Positions 25,044 to 32,712 of a DNA stretch of 46,445 nucleotides are shown in pieces (the stretch's first letter is position 1; each line of letters starts with the position of its first letter). A model generated the notes under the pieces. That model did not search any database, had not been told where the DNA came from, and was given only the letters and a program-made list of their open reading frames with translations. The DNA lies in assembly GCA_018711305.1 (NCBI GenBank), contig DVIL01000064.1, positions 1 through 46,445 on the forward strand. Reading direction: 5' to 3'. The DNA is from Candidatus Coprenecus stercorigallinarum (GTDB lineage: Bacteria; Bacteroidota; Bacteroidia; Bacteroidales; UBA932). A program made the translations under genes and the position numbers.

Positions 25044-25065
25044 TCGCCGTATTTGGTACCTGCGG
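25027..25065. repeat. Hairpin repeat left of element B
   Basis: Stem CCGCAGGT / ACCTGCGG around a 23-nt loop. A similar sequence, GCAGGCGAACC...ACCTGC, stands at 25191-25226 on the other side of element B in the same orientation; the first 16 bases agree at 13 positions. Confidence 0.5.
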
Positions 25066-25066
25066 A

Positions 25067-25165
25067 GTTTATTCAATAGTACAGGCTGCGGGATCCTCCC
25101 CACCTTCGGCGGGTCCCCTCCCTTTTCGGGAGCCAAAGTCCCGCAGCCTGCACTATTGAACAAAC
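25067..25165 (-). repeat. Long-arm palindromic element, copy B (reduced core)
   Basis: 99-bp element with 27-bp arms (25067-25093 and 25139-25165; 25 of 27 pairs). Read on the minus strand the core has GGCTCCCG, GGGAGGGGACCCGCC and GTGGGGAGGA, matching the other copies in order, but the internal hairpins are missing. The pseudoknot position has become a simple hairpin CTCCC-gaaaa-GGGAG (25118-25132). Confidence 0.75.
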
Positions 25166-25190
25166 AAGGGGTGCAGCAAGTGATGTCGTC

Positions 25191-25226
25191 GCAGGCGAAC
25201 CATTATGCGGCATTTCACGGACCTGC
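25191..25226. repeat. Hairpin repeat right of element B
   Basis: GCAGGCGAACCATTAT...ACCTGC, a diverged direct repeat of the hairpin at 25029-25063. The pair brackets element B. Confidence 0.4.
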
Positions 25227-25650
25227 AAGTTAATTTAACAAAATGCAAGAGTCTTTTTTAAGTGCTTCTGATATAATATTTTGCAATTTTACAAATATGC
25301 TGATTATCATAGTCCCAATTTGACTAAAATGTATAGTGGCTTTAACAGAGGCTACATGTGGCGTATGGGTATTTTGCGGATAGCCATTCGTAGGAGCACG
25401 GTGCGGATGGAACTTAATGCCGCGCTTCGAGGTATGGATAAAGGCCACGGGAGAAGATGGCCCGACAGCAACGGCAGACGGCCCGACAGCAACGGTAAGC
25501 AGAAGCGCACTGTTGTTTTGCAACATGCTGTTATACAGTTGATTGAAAAATACAGGCGCTCTTCCTGGCCTGAAAAAACAAGGTGCTGCACAGCATGCAG
25601 TTGTGACCCGTAACTTCTACAGACCGGATAGTAACGTGAGCACCGGATAT
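25227..25650. other. Intergenic stretch without a supported gene
   Basis: An A/T-rich first part is followed by a G/C-rich part with a 21-bp tandem repeat (GGCCCGACAGCAACGG plus 5 bases, twice, about 25458-25499). Frames of about 95-110 codons are open on both strands, but neither has a good start context or a recognisable domain, and the repeat dictates their composition. Possibly decayed mobile or gene DNA. Confidence 0.4.
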
Positions 25651-25656
25651 GAAAAA

Positions 25657-25760
25657 GGGTAAGCTGATTACATCGCACCGCTACGACCATCGTGTCCTTG
25701 CTGCCTTCCGGCCCTGGGGAGGTTGGATGGGAGCTGGTCGTGTAAGACTTACCCGGCTGC
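25657..25760 (-). ncRNA. ffs: Signal recognition particle RNA (small bacterial type)
   Basis: On the minus strand the conserved SRP apical domain is seen: CCAGGGCCGGAAGGCAGCAA, containing the GGAA tetraloop-type cap and the Ffh-binding internal loops. The terminal stem is GGGTAAG / CTTACCC (25754-25748 with 25663-25657). A run of five T follows the 3' end as a terminator. The -7 box TATCTTTG (25767-25760) lies at the 5' side, so the exact 5' end is a few bases inside 25760. The RNA partners with Ffh for co-translational membrane targeting. Confidence 0.93.
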
Positions 25761-25788
25761 AAAGATATAAATTTTCGCCAAGATTTCT

Positions 25789-25796
25789 TACTTTTG
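25789..25796 (+). promoter_or_regulatory. -7 box of mnmA
   Basis: TACTTTTG. Transcription should start near 25803, so a TTG start codon at 25794 is excluded and the ATGs at 25818, 25830 or 25839 are the candidates. Confidence 0.65.
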
Positions 25797-25817
25797 CGCA
25801 GAATTTTTGAAAATCCA

Positions 25818-27128
25818 ATGTTAGGAACGATGTCTGGAATGGAAATAAAAGAGAATCTTCGGGGTAAGAGAATTGCCGTAGGGCTTTCCGGCGGAGTGGA
25901 TTCGTCGGTGGCGGCGCTGCTGCTCAGGCAGGCCGGGTACGATGTGTTCGCGCTGTTCATGCAGAACTGGCACGATATCACCGGGACCCTGCACGGGGAA
26001 TGTGAGTGGGAGGAGGACCGCAAGGTGGCCGAGATGGTGGCCCGCAAGATAGGCATACCCTTCGAGTTCATCGACTTGTCGGATACTTACCGGCATCAGG
26101 TGGTGGACTATATGTTCTCTGAATATGCCAAGGGCCGTACTCCCAATCCGGATGTGATGTGCAACAGCCGTATCAAGTTCGACGCTTTTCTGAAGGCGGC
26201 GAGGGATCTCGGGGCGGACTATGTGGCTACAGGGCACTATTGCCGCAAGGATGTGACGGAAGGTCCTGACGGTGAGCCTGTATACCGGATACTGGCCGGG
26301 GCGGACGGTAACAAGGACCAGAGCTATTTTCTCTGTCAGCTGACCCAGGAACAGCTGGCTCCCGCGCTTTTCCCGATAGGGGATATCGTCAAGCCGGAGG
26401 TACGCAGGCTGGCTCGTGAGGCAGGTCTGCCCAGCGCGGAGAAGAAGGACTCGCAGGGCATCTGCTTTGTGGGCAAGGTAGACCTGCCGGTGTTCCTCCA
26501 GCAGAAACTGGCTGCGAGGGAGGGCAATGTGGTGGAGATTTTCCCGGATTTCTACGGTCGTCTCCTGGAGGAATATCCGGGCTATGCGGTCTCTTCAGAT
26601 GATTCGGAAGTGGGTACGGCAGTGCCGGAAGCATGCGGAGGATTCTGTCAGCTGCAGCCGGATGAGGTGAAGGCCCTCGCCAGGGCGTACCACTATAAAG
26701 AGAGTGACGGGAAGAAAATAGGGACTCACATCGGGGCGCAGTACTATACCATCGGGCAGCGCAAGGGTTTGAACATCGGAGGGCACCGAGAGCCGATATT
26801 TGTCCTCGACACTTCCGTGCAGACCAATACGATATACGTAGGGGAGGGACATGAGCATCCCGGTCTGATGCGCCGGGCCCTGAAGATAAATGCGGACGAG
26901 GTGCATTGGATCCGCCGCGACCTCCGGATGGTCCCCGGGGAGGTGCGCCGCTATCTGGTCCGGATACGCTACCGCCAGCCCCTGCAGCAGGCATCCCTTT
27001 ACAGCCTCGACGACGGGATGTACATCGTCTTCGACCAGCCTCAGAGGGGTATAACCCCCGGGCAGTTCGCGGTGTGGTATGCACCGGAGGATCTGGAAAT
27101 GCTTGGCAGCGGGGTGATTTTGGAATGA
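25818..27128 (+). CDS. mnmA: tRNA-specific 2-thiouridylase MnmA
   Basis: About 436 aa from ATG 25818; ATGs at 25830 and 25839 are in frame and equally possible. The PP-loop ATP motif is AVGLSGGVDSSVAALLL. The first catalytic Cys lies in NPDVMCNSRIKF and the second in SQGICFVGKVD. C-terminal OB-like and beta-barrel domains follow (YTIGQRKGLNIGGH). It adds sulfur to C2 of the wobble uridine of Lys, Glu and Gln tRNAs, receiving persulfide from a sulfur relay. Heads a short operon with the GT39-like and LOG genes. Divergent from ffs. Confidence 0.94.
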   Translation: MLGTMSGMEIKENLRGKRIAVGLSGGVDSSVAALLLRQAGYDVFALFMQNWHDITGTLHGECEWEEDRKVAEMVARKIGIPFEFIDLSDTYRHQVVDYMFSEYAKGRTPNPDVMCNSRIKFDAFLKAARDLGADYVATGHYCRKDVTEGPDGEPVYRILAGADGNKDQSYFLCQLTQEQLAPALFPIGDIVKPEVRRLAREAGLPSAEKKDSQGICFVGKVDLPVFLQQKLAAREGNVVEIFPDFYGRLLEEYPGYAVSSDDSEVGTAVPEACGGFCQLQPDEVKALARAYHYKESDGKKIGTHIGAQYYTIGQRKGLNIGGHREPIFVLDTSVQTNTIYVGEGHEHPGLMRRALKINADEVHWIRRDLRMVPGEVRRYLVRIRYRQPLQQASLYSLDDGMYIVFDQPQRGITPGQFAVWYAPEDLEMLGSGVILE

Positions 27129-27131
27129 CAA

Positions 27132-28721
27132 ATGACGAGTTTGAATAGGACAATGAAAGCAGATCTACAAATCGCGAAGACGTTTCACGGAATGAGCCGG
27201 TATACCCGTTATGTGCTTATACTGATGGCCGTGTCTGCCGTAGTAAGGGCAATGTGTGCGGCTCTGATAGAGTTCGGCAACGATGAGGTTTATTACAGGC
27301 TCTATGCCCTGTTCCCGGACTGGAGTCATTTCGACCATCCCGGGATGGTGGGCTGGATGATCCAGATATTTACTTTCAATCTTGCGCTGGACAGCGAGCT
27401 TGCAATCCGGATGGCCTCGATAGTGCTGGGTACTGTCAATATCTGGCTGATGTACCTCATCGGCGCGGAGATAGGAGGCGACAGGCGTACCGGTTGGTAC
27501 AGTGCCCTGCTGTATGTCTCGTCGCTGTATGCTACCGTTATCTGCGGTACCTTTATCATGCCTGATACACCTCAGGCCACTTTCTGGCTGGCGGCTCTGC
27601 TTTGTTTTCTCAGGGCCTTCGGGGACGGACGGCGCAGCGGCAGCTGGATGCTGGCTGCAGGGCTGGCATGCGGGCTGGCTTTCCTCTCGAAATATACCTC
27701 AGCCTTTCTATGGACAGGTGCAGGTCTGTACATTATCTTCCATGACCGCAGGTGGCTCCGCCGCTGGGAATTGTATGCTGCCATTGTAGTGACGGCGGTC
27801 TGCATGCTGCCCGTGTTGGTATGGAACATGCAGAATGATTTTATCAGTTTCACCTTCCATTCGGAGAGAGTGGTCTCACAGCACCAGCTGCACCCAGAGT
27901 TTTTCGGACGGGAGATAGCGGGTGAATTTTTCTACAACAATCCGGTTCTGTTTGTATTGACTGCCGCCGCTGTCATACTGTTTTTACGCCGGCGGTTGGA
28001 AACGGACAGGAAAAAAGCCTCCTACCTGTTGTGGACGGCTCTGCCTTTGATCCTGATTTTCTGGGTGGTGTCGTGGCAGAGGGCGACTCTTCCGCATTGG
28101 TCCGGACCGGCCTTTGTGACACTTGTCCCGCTGGCGGCCTCAGCAGCAGTACGGATGGACAGGCGTACCTTGAAGGATGGCATTATGAGCCGCTGGGTGA
28201 CGGCAGCCGTGGGATTTACAGCAGTGCTGCTGCCTCTGGCCTTGGTGGAGATACGGACCGGAGCCATTCCTTTGGACCGTCATACGGAGTACAACAGGAT
28301 GGGCAAGGATGATTTTACTCTCGACATGTACGGCTGGGATCAGCTCAGAGACGGGTTCGCGGCTGTCAGGGATGAGGCGTTGGCGGAAGGACTGGCATCG
28401 GAGGATGACCCGGTGTTCAGCTGGCGGTGGTATCCGGCTGCCAATATCGACTACTACGTGACTTCGCCTCTCGGAGTACGGATGCTCTGCGTCGGGCCGA
28501 TGGAAGATATCCACAAGTATCGGTGGATCAACCTGGAACGGGGAGGCCTGCAATCGGGGCAGGACGGCTGGTTTATAACTTCGAGCCGTGACTGGCGCGA
28601 TCCTTCAGTCATGCCTTTCGGCAATGTGTCCGACTGTGATACGGTGAAGGTGATGCGGTGTGGAAGGCATGTGTACAACTTCTATATCTACAGGGTAGAG
28701 GATTTGCAAGTGAATGAATAA
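27132..28721 (+). CDS. GT39/ArnT-type membrane glycosyltransferase
   Basis: Up to 529 aa; the ATGs at 27132, 27153 and 27192 are possible starts. About ten hydrophobic segments in the first 370 residues followed by a soluble C-terminal domain. The first periplasmic loop has GNDEVYYRLYA and HFDHPGMVGW, the acidic-pair loop of PMT/ArnT-like (GT-C) enzymes, which use polyprenyl-phosphate sugars and act on the periplasmic side. Acceptor could be lipid A, a glycan or a protein; sequence does not decide. Starts 3 bp after mnmA and is followed 18 bp later by the LOG gene. Confidence 0.85.
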   Translation: MTSLNRTMKADLQIAKTFHGMSRYTRYVLILMAVSAVVRAMCAALIEFGNDEVYYRLYALFPDWSHFDHPGMVGWMIQIFTFNLALDSELAIRMASIVLGTVNIWLMYLIGAEIGGDRRTGWYSALLYVSSLYATVICGTFIMPDTPQATFWLAALLCFLRAFGDGRRSGSWMLAAGLACGLAFLSKYTSAFLWTGAGLYIIFHDRRWLRRWELYAAIVVTAVCMLPVLVWNMQNDFISFTFHSERVVSQHQLHPEFFGREIAGEFFYNNPVLFVLTAAAVILFLRRRLETDRKKASYLLWTALPLILIFWVVSWQRATLPHWSGPAFVTLVPLAASAAVRMDRRTLKDGIMSRWVTAAVGFTAVLLPLALVEIRTGAIPLDRHTEYNRMGKDDFTLDMYGWDQLRDGFAAVRDEALAEGLASEDDPVFSWRWYPAANIDYYVTSPLGVRMLCVGPMEDIHKYRWINLERGGLQSGQDGWFITSSRDWRDPSVMPFGNVSDCDTVKVMRCGRHVYNFYIYRVEDLQVNE

Positions 28722-28739
28722 AATAGAACAATAGGAAAT

Positions 28740-29309
28740 ATGTTGGCAAAAGTTACAGTCTATCTTGGTTCGGCTGCCGGTAATTCTCCGGTGTATGCGG
28801 ACAATGCAGCAGAACTCGGCCGCCGTCTGGCACGTGAAGGTGTGGAGATAGTCTACGGTGGAGCCTCAGTAGGAACAATGTGGACGATGGCCTCGGCGGC
28901 AATCGAGGCCGGTGGAAGGGTTACGGGAGTGTTCCCGAAGAATTTCAAGGGAAAGAAGGAGTCCCGGGACCGCCGGATAGAGGTGAGGGCACAGGGGCTT
29001 GCGGAGATGGTCGAGACTCCGGACCTGGCTTCCCGCGTGGCGAAGATGACGGAGCTGGGCCAGGCCTGCATCGTGCTGCCGGGCAGCTGGGGCACCATGC
29101 ATGAACTCTTCTGCTGGCTGTTGGGCCGGCAGTTGTGCGAGCACTCCAAGCCAGTGTTCATTCTCAATACGGACGGATACTACGATTCTCTGCGGGAACT
29201 TTTTACCACAATGGCTTCCCGAGGTTTCATGTCGGAGGCAGATGCCGCAATTCCCTGCTTCTGTTCCACAGTCGGAGAAGTCGTAGAGAAAGTATTGAAC
29301 TGGGAGTAA
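28740..29309 (+). CDS. LOG-family (TIGR00730) Rossmann-fold protein
   Basis: A 189-aa protein of the LOG/lysine-decarboxylase-like family, many of which are cytokinin-riboside 5'-monophosphate phosphoribohydrolases or general nucleotide hydrolases. Visible motifs: VYLGSAAGNSP at the start, YGGASVGTMW, SRVAKMTELGQACIVLPGSWGTMHELF. The usual motif PGGxGTxxE reads PGSWGTMHE: the second Gly is Ser but the Thr and Glu of the active site remain. Last gene of the mnmA operon; palindromic element C starts 26 bp after the stop. Confidence 0.87.
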   Translation: MLAKVTVYLGSAAGNSPVYADNAAELGRRLAREGVEIVYGGASVGTMWTMASAAIEAGGRVTGVFPKNFKGKKESRDRRIEVRAQGLAEMVETPDLASRVAKMTELGQACIVLPGSWGTMHELFCWLLGRQLCEHSKPVFILNTDGYYDSLRELFTTMASRGFMSEADAAIPCFCSTVGEVVEKVLNWE

Positions 29310-29334
29310 CCGTTTGGGTGAATAACGCTCCGGG

Positions 29335-29461
29335 CCATCAGGGAGTGCTGCCTCCTGGAGGCGTAGCCGCCCGTGGCTTCGTGAACGGGAGGGGCCCGCA
29401 CTGCAGGTGTGGGGGGGATAGCGCGAAGCGCGTACCTCCAGGAGGCAGCACTCCCTGATGG
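29335..29461 (+). repeat. Long-arm palindromic element, copy C
   Basis: 127-bp element with a perfect 27-bp inverted repeat (29335-29361 and 29435-29461). Core: AGCC/GGCT stem (29365-29368/29375-29378), loop CCCGT (29370-29374) able to pair with ACGGG (29385-29389), GGGAGGGGCCCGC, a G-rich run, and the hairpin GCGC-gaa-GCGC followed by GTA. It lacks the internal GAGTGTCA-type hairpin of copies A and D. Confidence 0.85.
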
Positions 29462-29480
29462 CGGTGTGAGGCGATTTCTT

Positions 29481-29520
29481 CCACACCGGCAGTGTTTTCC
29501 GTGGTTTGCTGCCGTTGTGG
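29481..29520. repeat. 40-bp palindromic repeat, copy 1
   Basis: CCACACCGGCAG ... CTGCCGTTGTGG, an inverted repeat with 11 of 12 pairs and a 16-nt loop. A second copy lies at 29587 and a third at 41101. Confidence 0.75.
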
Positions 29521-29586
29521 ATGGAGGTGGTGACGGTAGGGTGTCCCAGAGTGTGCTGTCATCGATGTGCGGCATGCGGCGGTTTG

Positions 29587-29626
29587 CCACACCGGCAGTG
29601 TTTCCCGCGATTTGCTGCCATTGTGG
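29587..29626. repeat. 40-bp palindromic repeat, copy 2
   Basis: CCACACCGGCAG ... CTGCCATTGTGG, same orientation as copy 1 and 106 bp from it; flanking bases are also partly shared (GGCGnTTT before, ATGGAGG after), so the pair looks like a local duplication of about 60 bp. Confidence 0.7.
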
Positions 29627-29706
29627 TGCATGGAGGGAAGGGGCAGGACGGGAAGTGGTATGGGACGAAAAAGGAAATGGGGACGGACAATTTGGAAATA
29701 AGATAT

Positions 29707-31974
29707 ATGACAGACAGAGAATACATAACGATCAATGATGCGTACGAGAACAACCTGCAGCATGTCTCGCTGCGCATCCCGAAGTATAAGATAACGGTCT
29801 TCACCGGGGTGTCGGGCTCAGGCAAGTCCTCGCTGGTGCTGGATACCATTGCAGCCAGGTCACGCAGGGAACTGAACGACACATTCCCCTCATTCGTGCA
29901 GCAGTACCTCCCCAAGTACGGCCGTCCGCACGTGGGCAGCATTGACAACCTGCCGGTGGCCATTGTCATTGACCAGAAGAAACCCGCCTCCAACTCCCGC
30001 TCGACAGTAGCCACTTACACCGATATCCACCCGCTGCTGAGACTGCTGTTCTCCCGCGTCGGGCAGCCTTTTGTGGGATATTCCGACACATTTTCCTTCA
30101 ACCATCCCCAGGGCAGCTGCCCGCGGTGCTCCGGCTTGGGGGAGATACGGGAGCTGGACATCCACAAATTGGTGGACTTCGACAAGAGCCTCAATGACGA
30201 GGACACGATACACTACATCGCATTCCACAAGGGAGGCTGGAGGTGGATACGCTATGCCCACAGCGGTCTGTTCGACCTGGACAAGAAGATACGGGACTAC
30301 ACTCCCGAGGAGCTGGACCTGTTCCTGTATTCGCCGCAGATACGTCTGAAGAACCCTCCCTCCAACTGGCCCAAGACCGCGAAGTACGAGGGCCTGGTGC
30401 CGAGGATGTACCGCAGCATCATCAATTCGGAGGAAGGTCTGCTGCACCGCAAGGTCCTCGATCCCATGCTGCGTACCGGAGTCTGTCCTGACTGCGGAGG
30501 CACCCGCCTCAATCCCAAGGTGCTTTCCTGCCGCATTGACGGAAAGAATATCGCGGAGGTTACGGCCATGTCCGTTTCAGAACTGGCGGAATGGATGCGC
30601 ACTCCGGCACCCGGCAGCATGCTGGCCGGTCCGTTGGCCCAGGATATCCGGCAGGCAGTCCTGAGCCGGCTCGATGCACTGGAGGAGATCGGCTTAGGCT
30701 ACCTGACCCTGGACCGGGCCGTGGGAACCCTGTCCGGAGGCGAGGCCCAGCGGTGCAAGATCGCAAAATACATCAATTCCTCCCTGTCCGACCTGCTCTA
30801 CATCCTTGACGAGCCCAGTGTCGGCCTGCACAACCACGATATCGCCCTGCTGAAGAACTCGGTCCGCAAGCTCCGGGACCACGGCAATACCGTCCTGCTC
30901 GTGGAGCACCACCGGGAGATGATCCGCATCGCCGACCACATCGTGGACATGGGGCCGGGAGCCGGAATGGAAGGGGGCCGGATAATGTACGAGGGACCGC
31001 TGGAGGGGCTGGTGGCGAGCGGTACGGATACGGGGCGTATGCTGGAGGCGGACCGGGAGTTCAACCCTGATCCGTTGGAACCTGCCGGATGGATTAGGGT
31101 GGAGAATGCCCGTCTGCACAATCTGAAGGGTATCACGGTGGATTTTCCCCTCGGGGTGCTTACGGTCGTGGCGGGAGTAGCCGGATCGGGCAAAAGCTCT
31201 CTGATCCAGTGCCTGATGGACAGCTGCCCGCAGCAGGATGACATAGAGTACATCAGTCAGAAAAATATCGGGGCCAGTCTCCGTTCCACGCCCGCGACCT
31301 ATATGGGAGTGGCCGACGACATAAGGAAAATATTTGCCAAGGAGAACAAGGTCAGTGCCGACTGGTTTGCGTTCAACTCGAAGGGAGGCTGTCCGGTCTG
31401 CGGCGGCAAGGGGGTGATAGTCTCCGAAATGGCCTTCATGGATTCGGTGGAGACGGTCTGCGAGGCCTGCGGCGGCCTGCGCTATTCGCCGGAGGCCCTG
31501 CAGTACAGAATCCGGGGGGAGTACAATATCGCCCAGGTCATGGACATGACGGTGCGGGCGGCGTCCCGGTATTTCGCCGGTACGGTGATAGAGGAGAAAC
31601 TGCGCCCCCTGATGGAGGTCGGGCTGGTGTACCTGCATCTCAACCAGGCCCTGTCTACTCTTTCCGGAGGGGAGCTCCAGCGCATGAAACTCGCTTCCCG
31701 TCTCGGCCAGAGCCGCAGGATATTCATCCTCGACGAGCCTACCGACGGCCTGCATTTCAAGGATGTGGAACACATCACCCGGCTGTTCCGCTCGATGGTC
31801 TCCGCCGGCAACACCGTCATCCTAGTGGAGCACAACACCGGTCTGATTAAGTCCGCCGACTGGCTCATCGAGCTCGGCCCCTACGGAGGCGGCTCAGGCG
31901 GAGAGCTGCTTTACAGCGGGGTACCCTTCGGAGTGATGTCCGAGCCGCGCTCCGTCACACGGCGGTATCTGTAG
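29707..31974 (+). CDS. Short UvrA-like ABC ATPase (UvrA2 class)
   Basis: 755 aa from ATG 29707 (MTDREYITINDAYENN); the frame is open to 29506 but that part crosses the repeat region. Two ATPase modules: Walker A GVSGSGKSS (about 34-42) and GVAGSGKSS, signatures TLSGGEAQR and TLSGGELQR, Walker B LLYILDEPS and IFILDEPT. Zinc-finger cysteines are visible (CPRC, CPDC, CPVC, CEAC). Canonical UvrA is about 940 aa; here the stretch that holds the UvrB-binding and insertion domains is missing. Such short forms occur as accessory UvrA2 proteins, sometimes linked to resistance to DNA-binding drugs. The role here is not shown by the sequence. Confidence 0.9.
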   Translation: MTDREYITINDAYENNLQHVSLRIPKYKITVFTGVSGSGKSSLVLDTIAARSRRELNDTFPSFVQQYLPKYGRPHVGSIDNLPVAIVIDQKKPASNSRSTVATYTDIHPLLRLLFSRVGQPFVGYSDTFSFNHPQGSCPRCSGLGEIRELDIHKLVDFDKSLNDEDTIHYIAFHKGGWRWIRYAHSGLFDLDKKIRDYTPEELDLFLYSPQIRLKNPPSNWPKTAKYEGLVPRMYRSIINSEEGLLHRKVLDPMLRTGVCPDCGGTRLNPKVLSCRIDGKNIAEVTAMSVSELAEWMRTPAPGSMLAGPLAQDIRQAVLSRLDALEEIGLGYLTLDRAVGTLSGGEAQRCKIAKYINSSLSDLLYILDEPSVGLHNHDIALLKNSVRKLRDHGNTVLLVEHHREMIRIADHIVDMGPGAGMEGGRIMYEGPLEGLVASGTDTGRMLEADREFNPDPLEPAGWIRVENARLHNLKGITVDFPLGVLTVVAGVAGSGKSSLIQCLMDSCPQQDDIEYISQKNIGASLRSTPATYMGVADDIRKIFAKENKVSADWFAFNSKGGCPVCGGKGVIVSEMAFMDSVETVCEACGGLRYSPEALQYRIRGEYNIAQVMDMTVRAASRYFAGTVIEEKLRPLMEVGLVYLHLNQALSTLSGGELQRMKLASRLGQSRRIFILDEPTDGLHFKDVEHITRLFRSMVSAGNTVILVEHNTGLIKSADWLIELGPYGGGSGGELLYSGVPFGVMSEPRSVTRRYL

Positions 31975-31983
31975 TAGCCGCAG

Positions 31984-32406
31984 TTATCGCTTGTTGTAGA
32001 TGAAATCGAGCCCTTGGGCTCGGTAGTAGCCAAAACGGGTGTCGCTGGAGATCAGCGGCATGTGCTCTGTTATGGCGTGGGAGATGATGACGTGGTCGGA
32101 TGGGTCTCTGTGGTCCTGCCGTATGTTGAGACGGAGTCTTGCATAGGTGAGGATGTGCTCGCGGTTGATCGGTCTGATGTATATGCCGTACTCGTCTTCA
32201 ATCGAATTCAGCATATCCTCGGCTTTTCCCCATCGTTTCGTCAGCAATCCTTTATTTCTGTATGCTATGACCAGCTCCTTTGCAGATTCCGCACTTGTAT
32301 ATAGTGTGTTGTCAGGATCGGATATGATTGCCTTAACATCATTGTCCAGAGAATCAGGGTCACTGATGATGTAGACAATGATATTTGTGTCTATGAGGTA
32401 TCTCAT
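31984..32406 (-). CDS. PIN-domain ribonuclease toxin (VapC-like)
   Basis: A 140-aa PIN-domain protein. It starts MRYLIDTNIIVYIISDP with the first catalytic Asp at position 6, has the conserved Glu in TSAESAKELVIAY, and the later acidic positions in DPSDHVIISHA and ISSDTRF. VapC-type toxins cut tRNA or rRNA. The start codon overlaps the stop of the 57-aa gene upstream (ATGA), the standard antitoxin-toxin arrangement. Convergent with the UvrA-like gene (9 bp between stops). Confidence 0.88.
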   Translation of the reverse strand: MRYLIDTNIIVYIISDPDSLDNDVKAIISDPDNTLYTSAESAKELVIAYRNKGLLTKRWGKAEDMLNSIEDEYGIYIRPINREHILTYARLRLNIRQDHRDPSDHVIISHAITEHMPLISSDTRFGYYRAQGLDFIYNKR

Positions 32407-32576
32407 CGTTCGTAAAGTGTCCGGTCAAGAACTATCACGCTGCCTTTATACCGCATCGCAGCCTCCCAAGTTTTGCTGACTTTCCTCTTCTTTCCGGCAT
32501 CTGCATTGTCAGTTGAATCGTGCTGGATCAGTTGCTCCTGAACCTGTCCGTTCTTTTCTTCTTTCACATTCTTCAT
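32403..32576 (-). CDS. 57-aa antitoxin partner of the PIN toxin
   Basis: ATG at 32576, TGA overlapping the toxin start. The protein is hydrophilic and charged in the N-terminal half (MKNVKEEKNGQVQEQLIQHD) and ends with VSKTWEAAMRYKGSVIVLDR then TLYER. Position, size and 4-bp overlap with the PIN gene identify it as the likely antitoxin. A -7 box TAGCTTTG lies at 32614-32607 (minus), 31 bp before the ATG. Confidence 0.75.
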   Translation of the reverse strand: MKNVKEEKNGQVQEQLIQHDSTDNADAGKKRKVSKTWEAAMRYKGSVIVLDRTLYER

Positions 32577-32606
32577 ATTCTGTCTGCTCTAAAAGTTAGC
32601 ACGAAG

Positions 32607-32614
32607 CAAAGCTA
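32607..32614 (-). promoter_or_regulatory. -7 box of the toxin-antitoxin operon
   Basis: TAGCTTTG on the minus strand, matching TAnnTTTG. No clear -33 element. Confidence 0.5.
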
Positions 32615-32656
32615 CAAAAAATAAAGGCAGCATAAGCCGCCTTATATCAAATTTAT

Positions 32657-32690
32657 ACGTTTTTAAAAAATTGTATGCTTTTAAAAACGT
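32657..32690. promoter_or_regulatory. 12-bp inverted repeat upstream of the toxin-antitoxin operon
   Basis: ACGTTTTTAAAA, 10 bases, TTTTAAAAACGT: a perfect dyad 81 bp before the antitoxin start. It could be an operator for autoregulation or a terminator stem. Confidence 0.45.
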
Positions 32691-32712
32691 CAATTATTCG
32701 TTCTGCCGGGAC

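Noticed and set aside
25458-25499. A short tandem repeat considered as a CRISPR array.
   Set aside because: Only two units directly abutting, with no spacers and no cas genes nearby.
25230-25613. Frames of about 98 and 110 codons on opposite strands.
   Set aside because: They overlap each other, have no good start context or known domain, and a tandem repeat shapes both.
29338-29763. Frames of up to 141 codons through the palindromes before the UvrA-like gene.
   Set aside because: They follow the repeat sequences (translated repeats of the arms and the 40-bp palindromes) and have no independent support.
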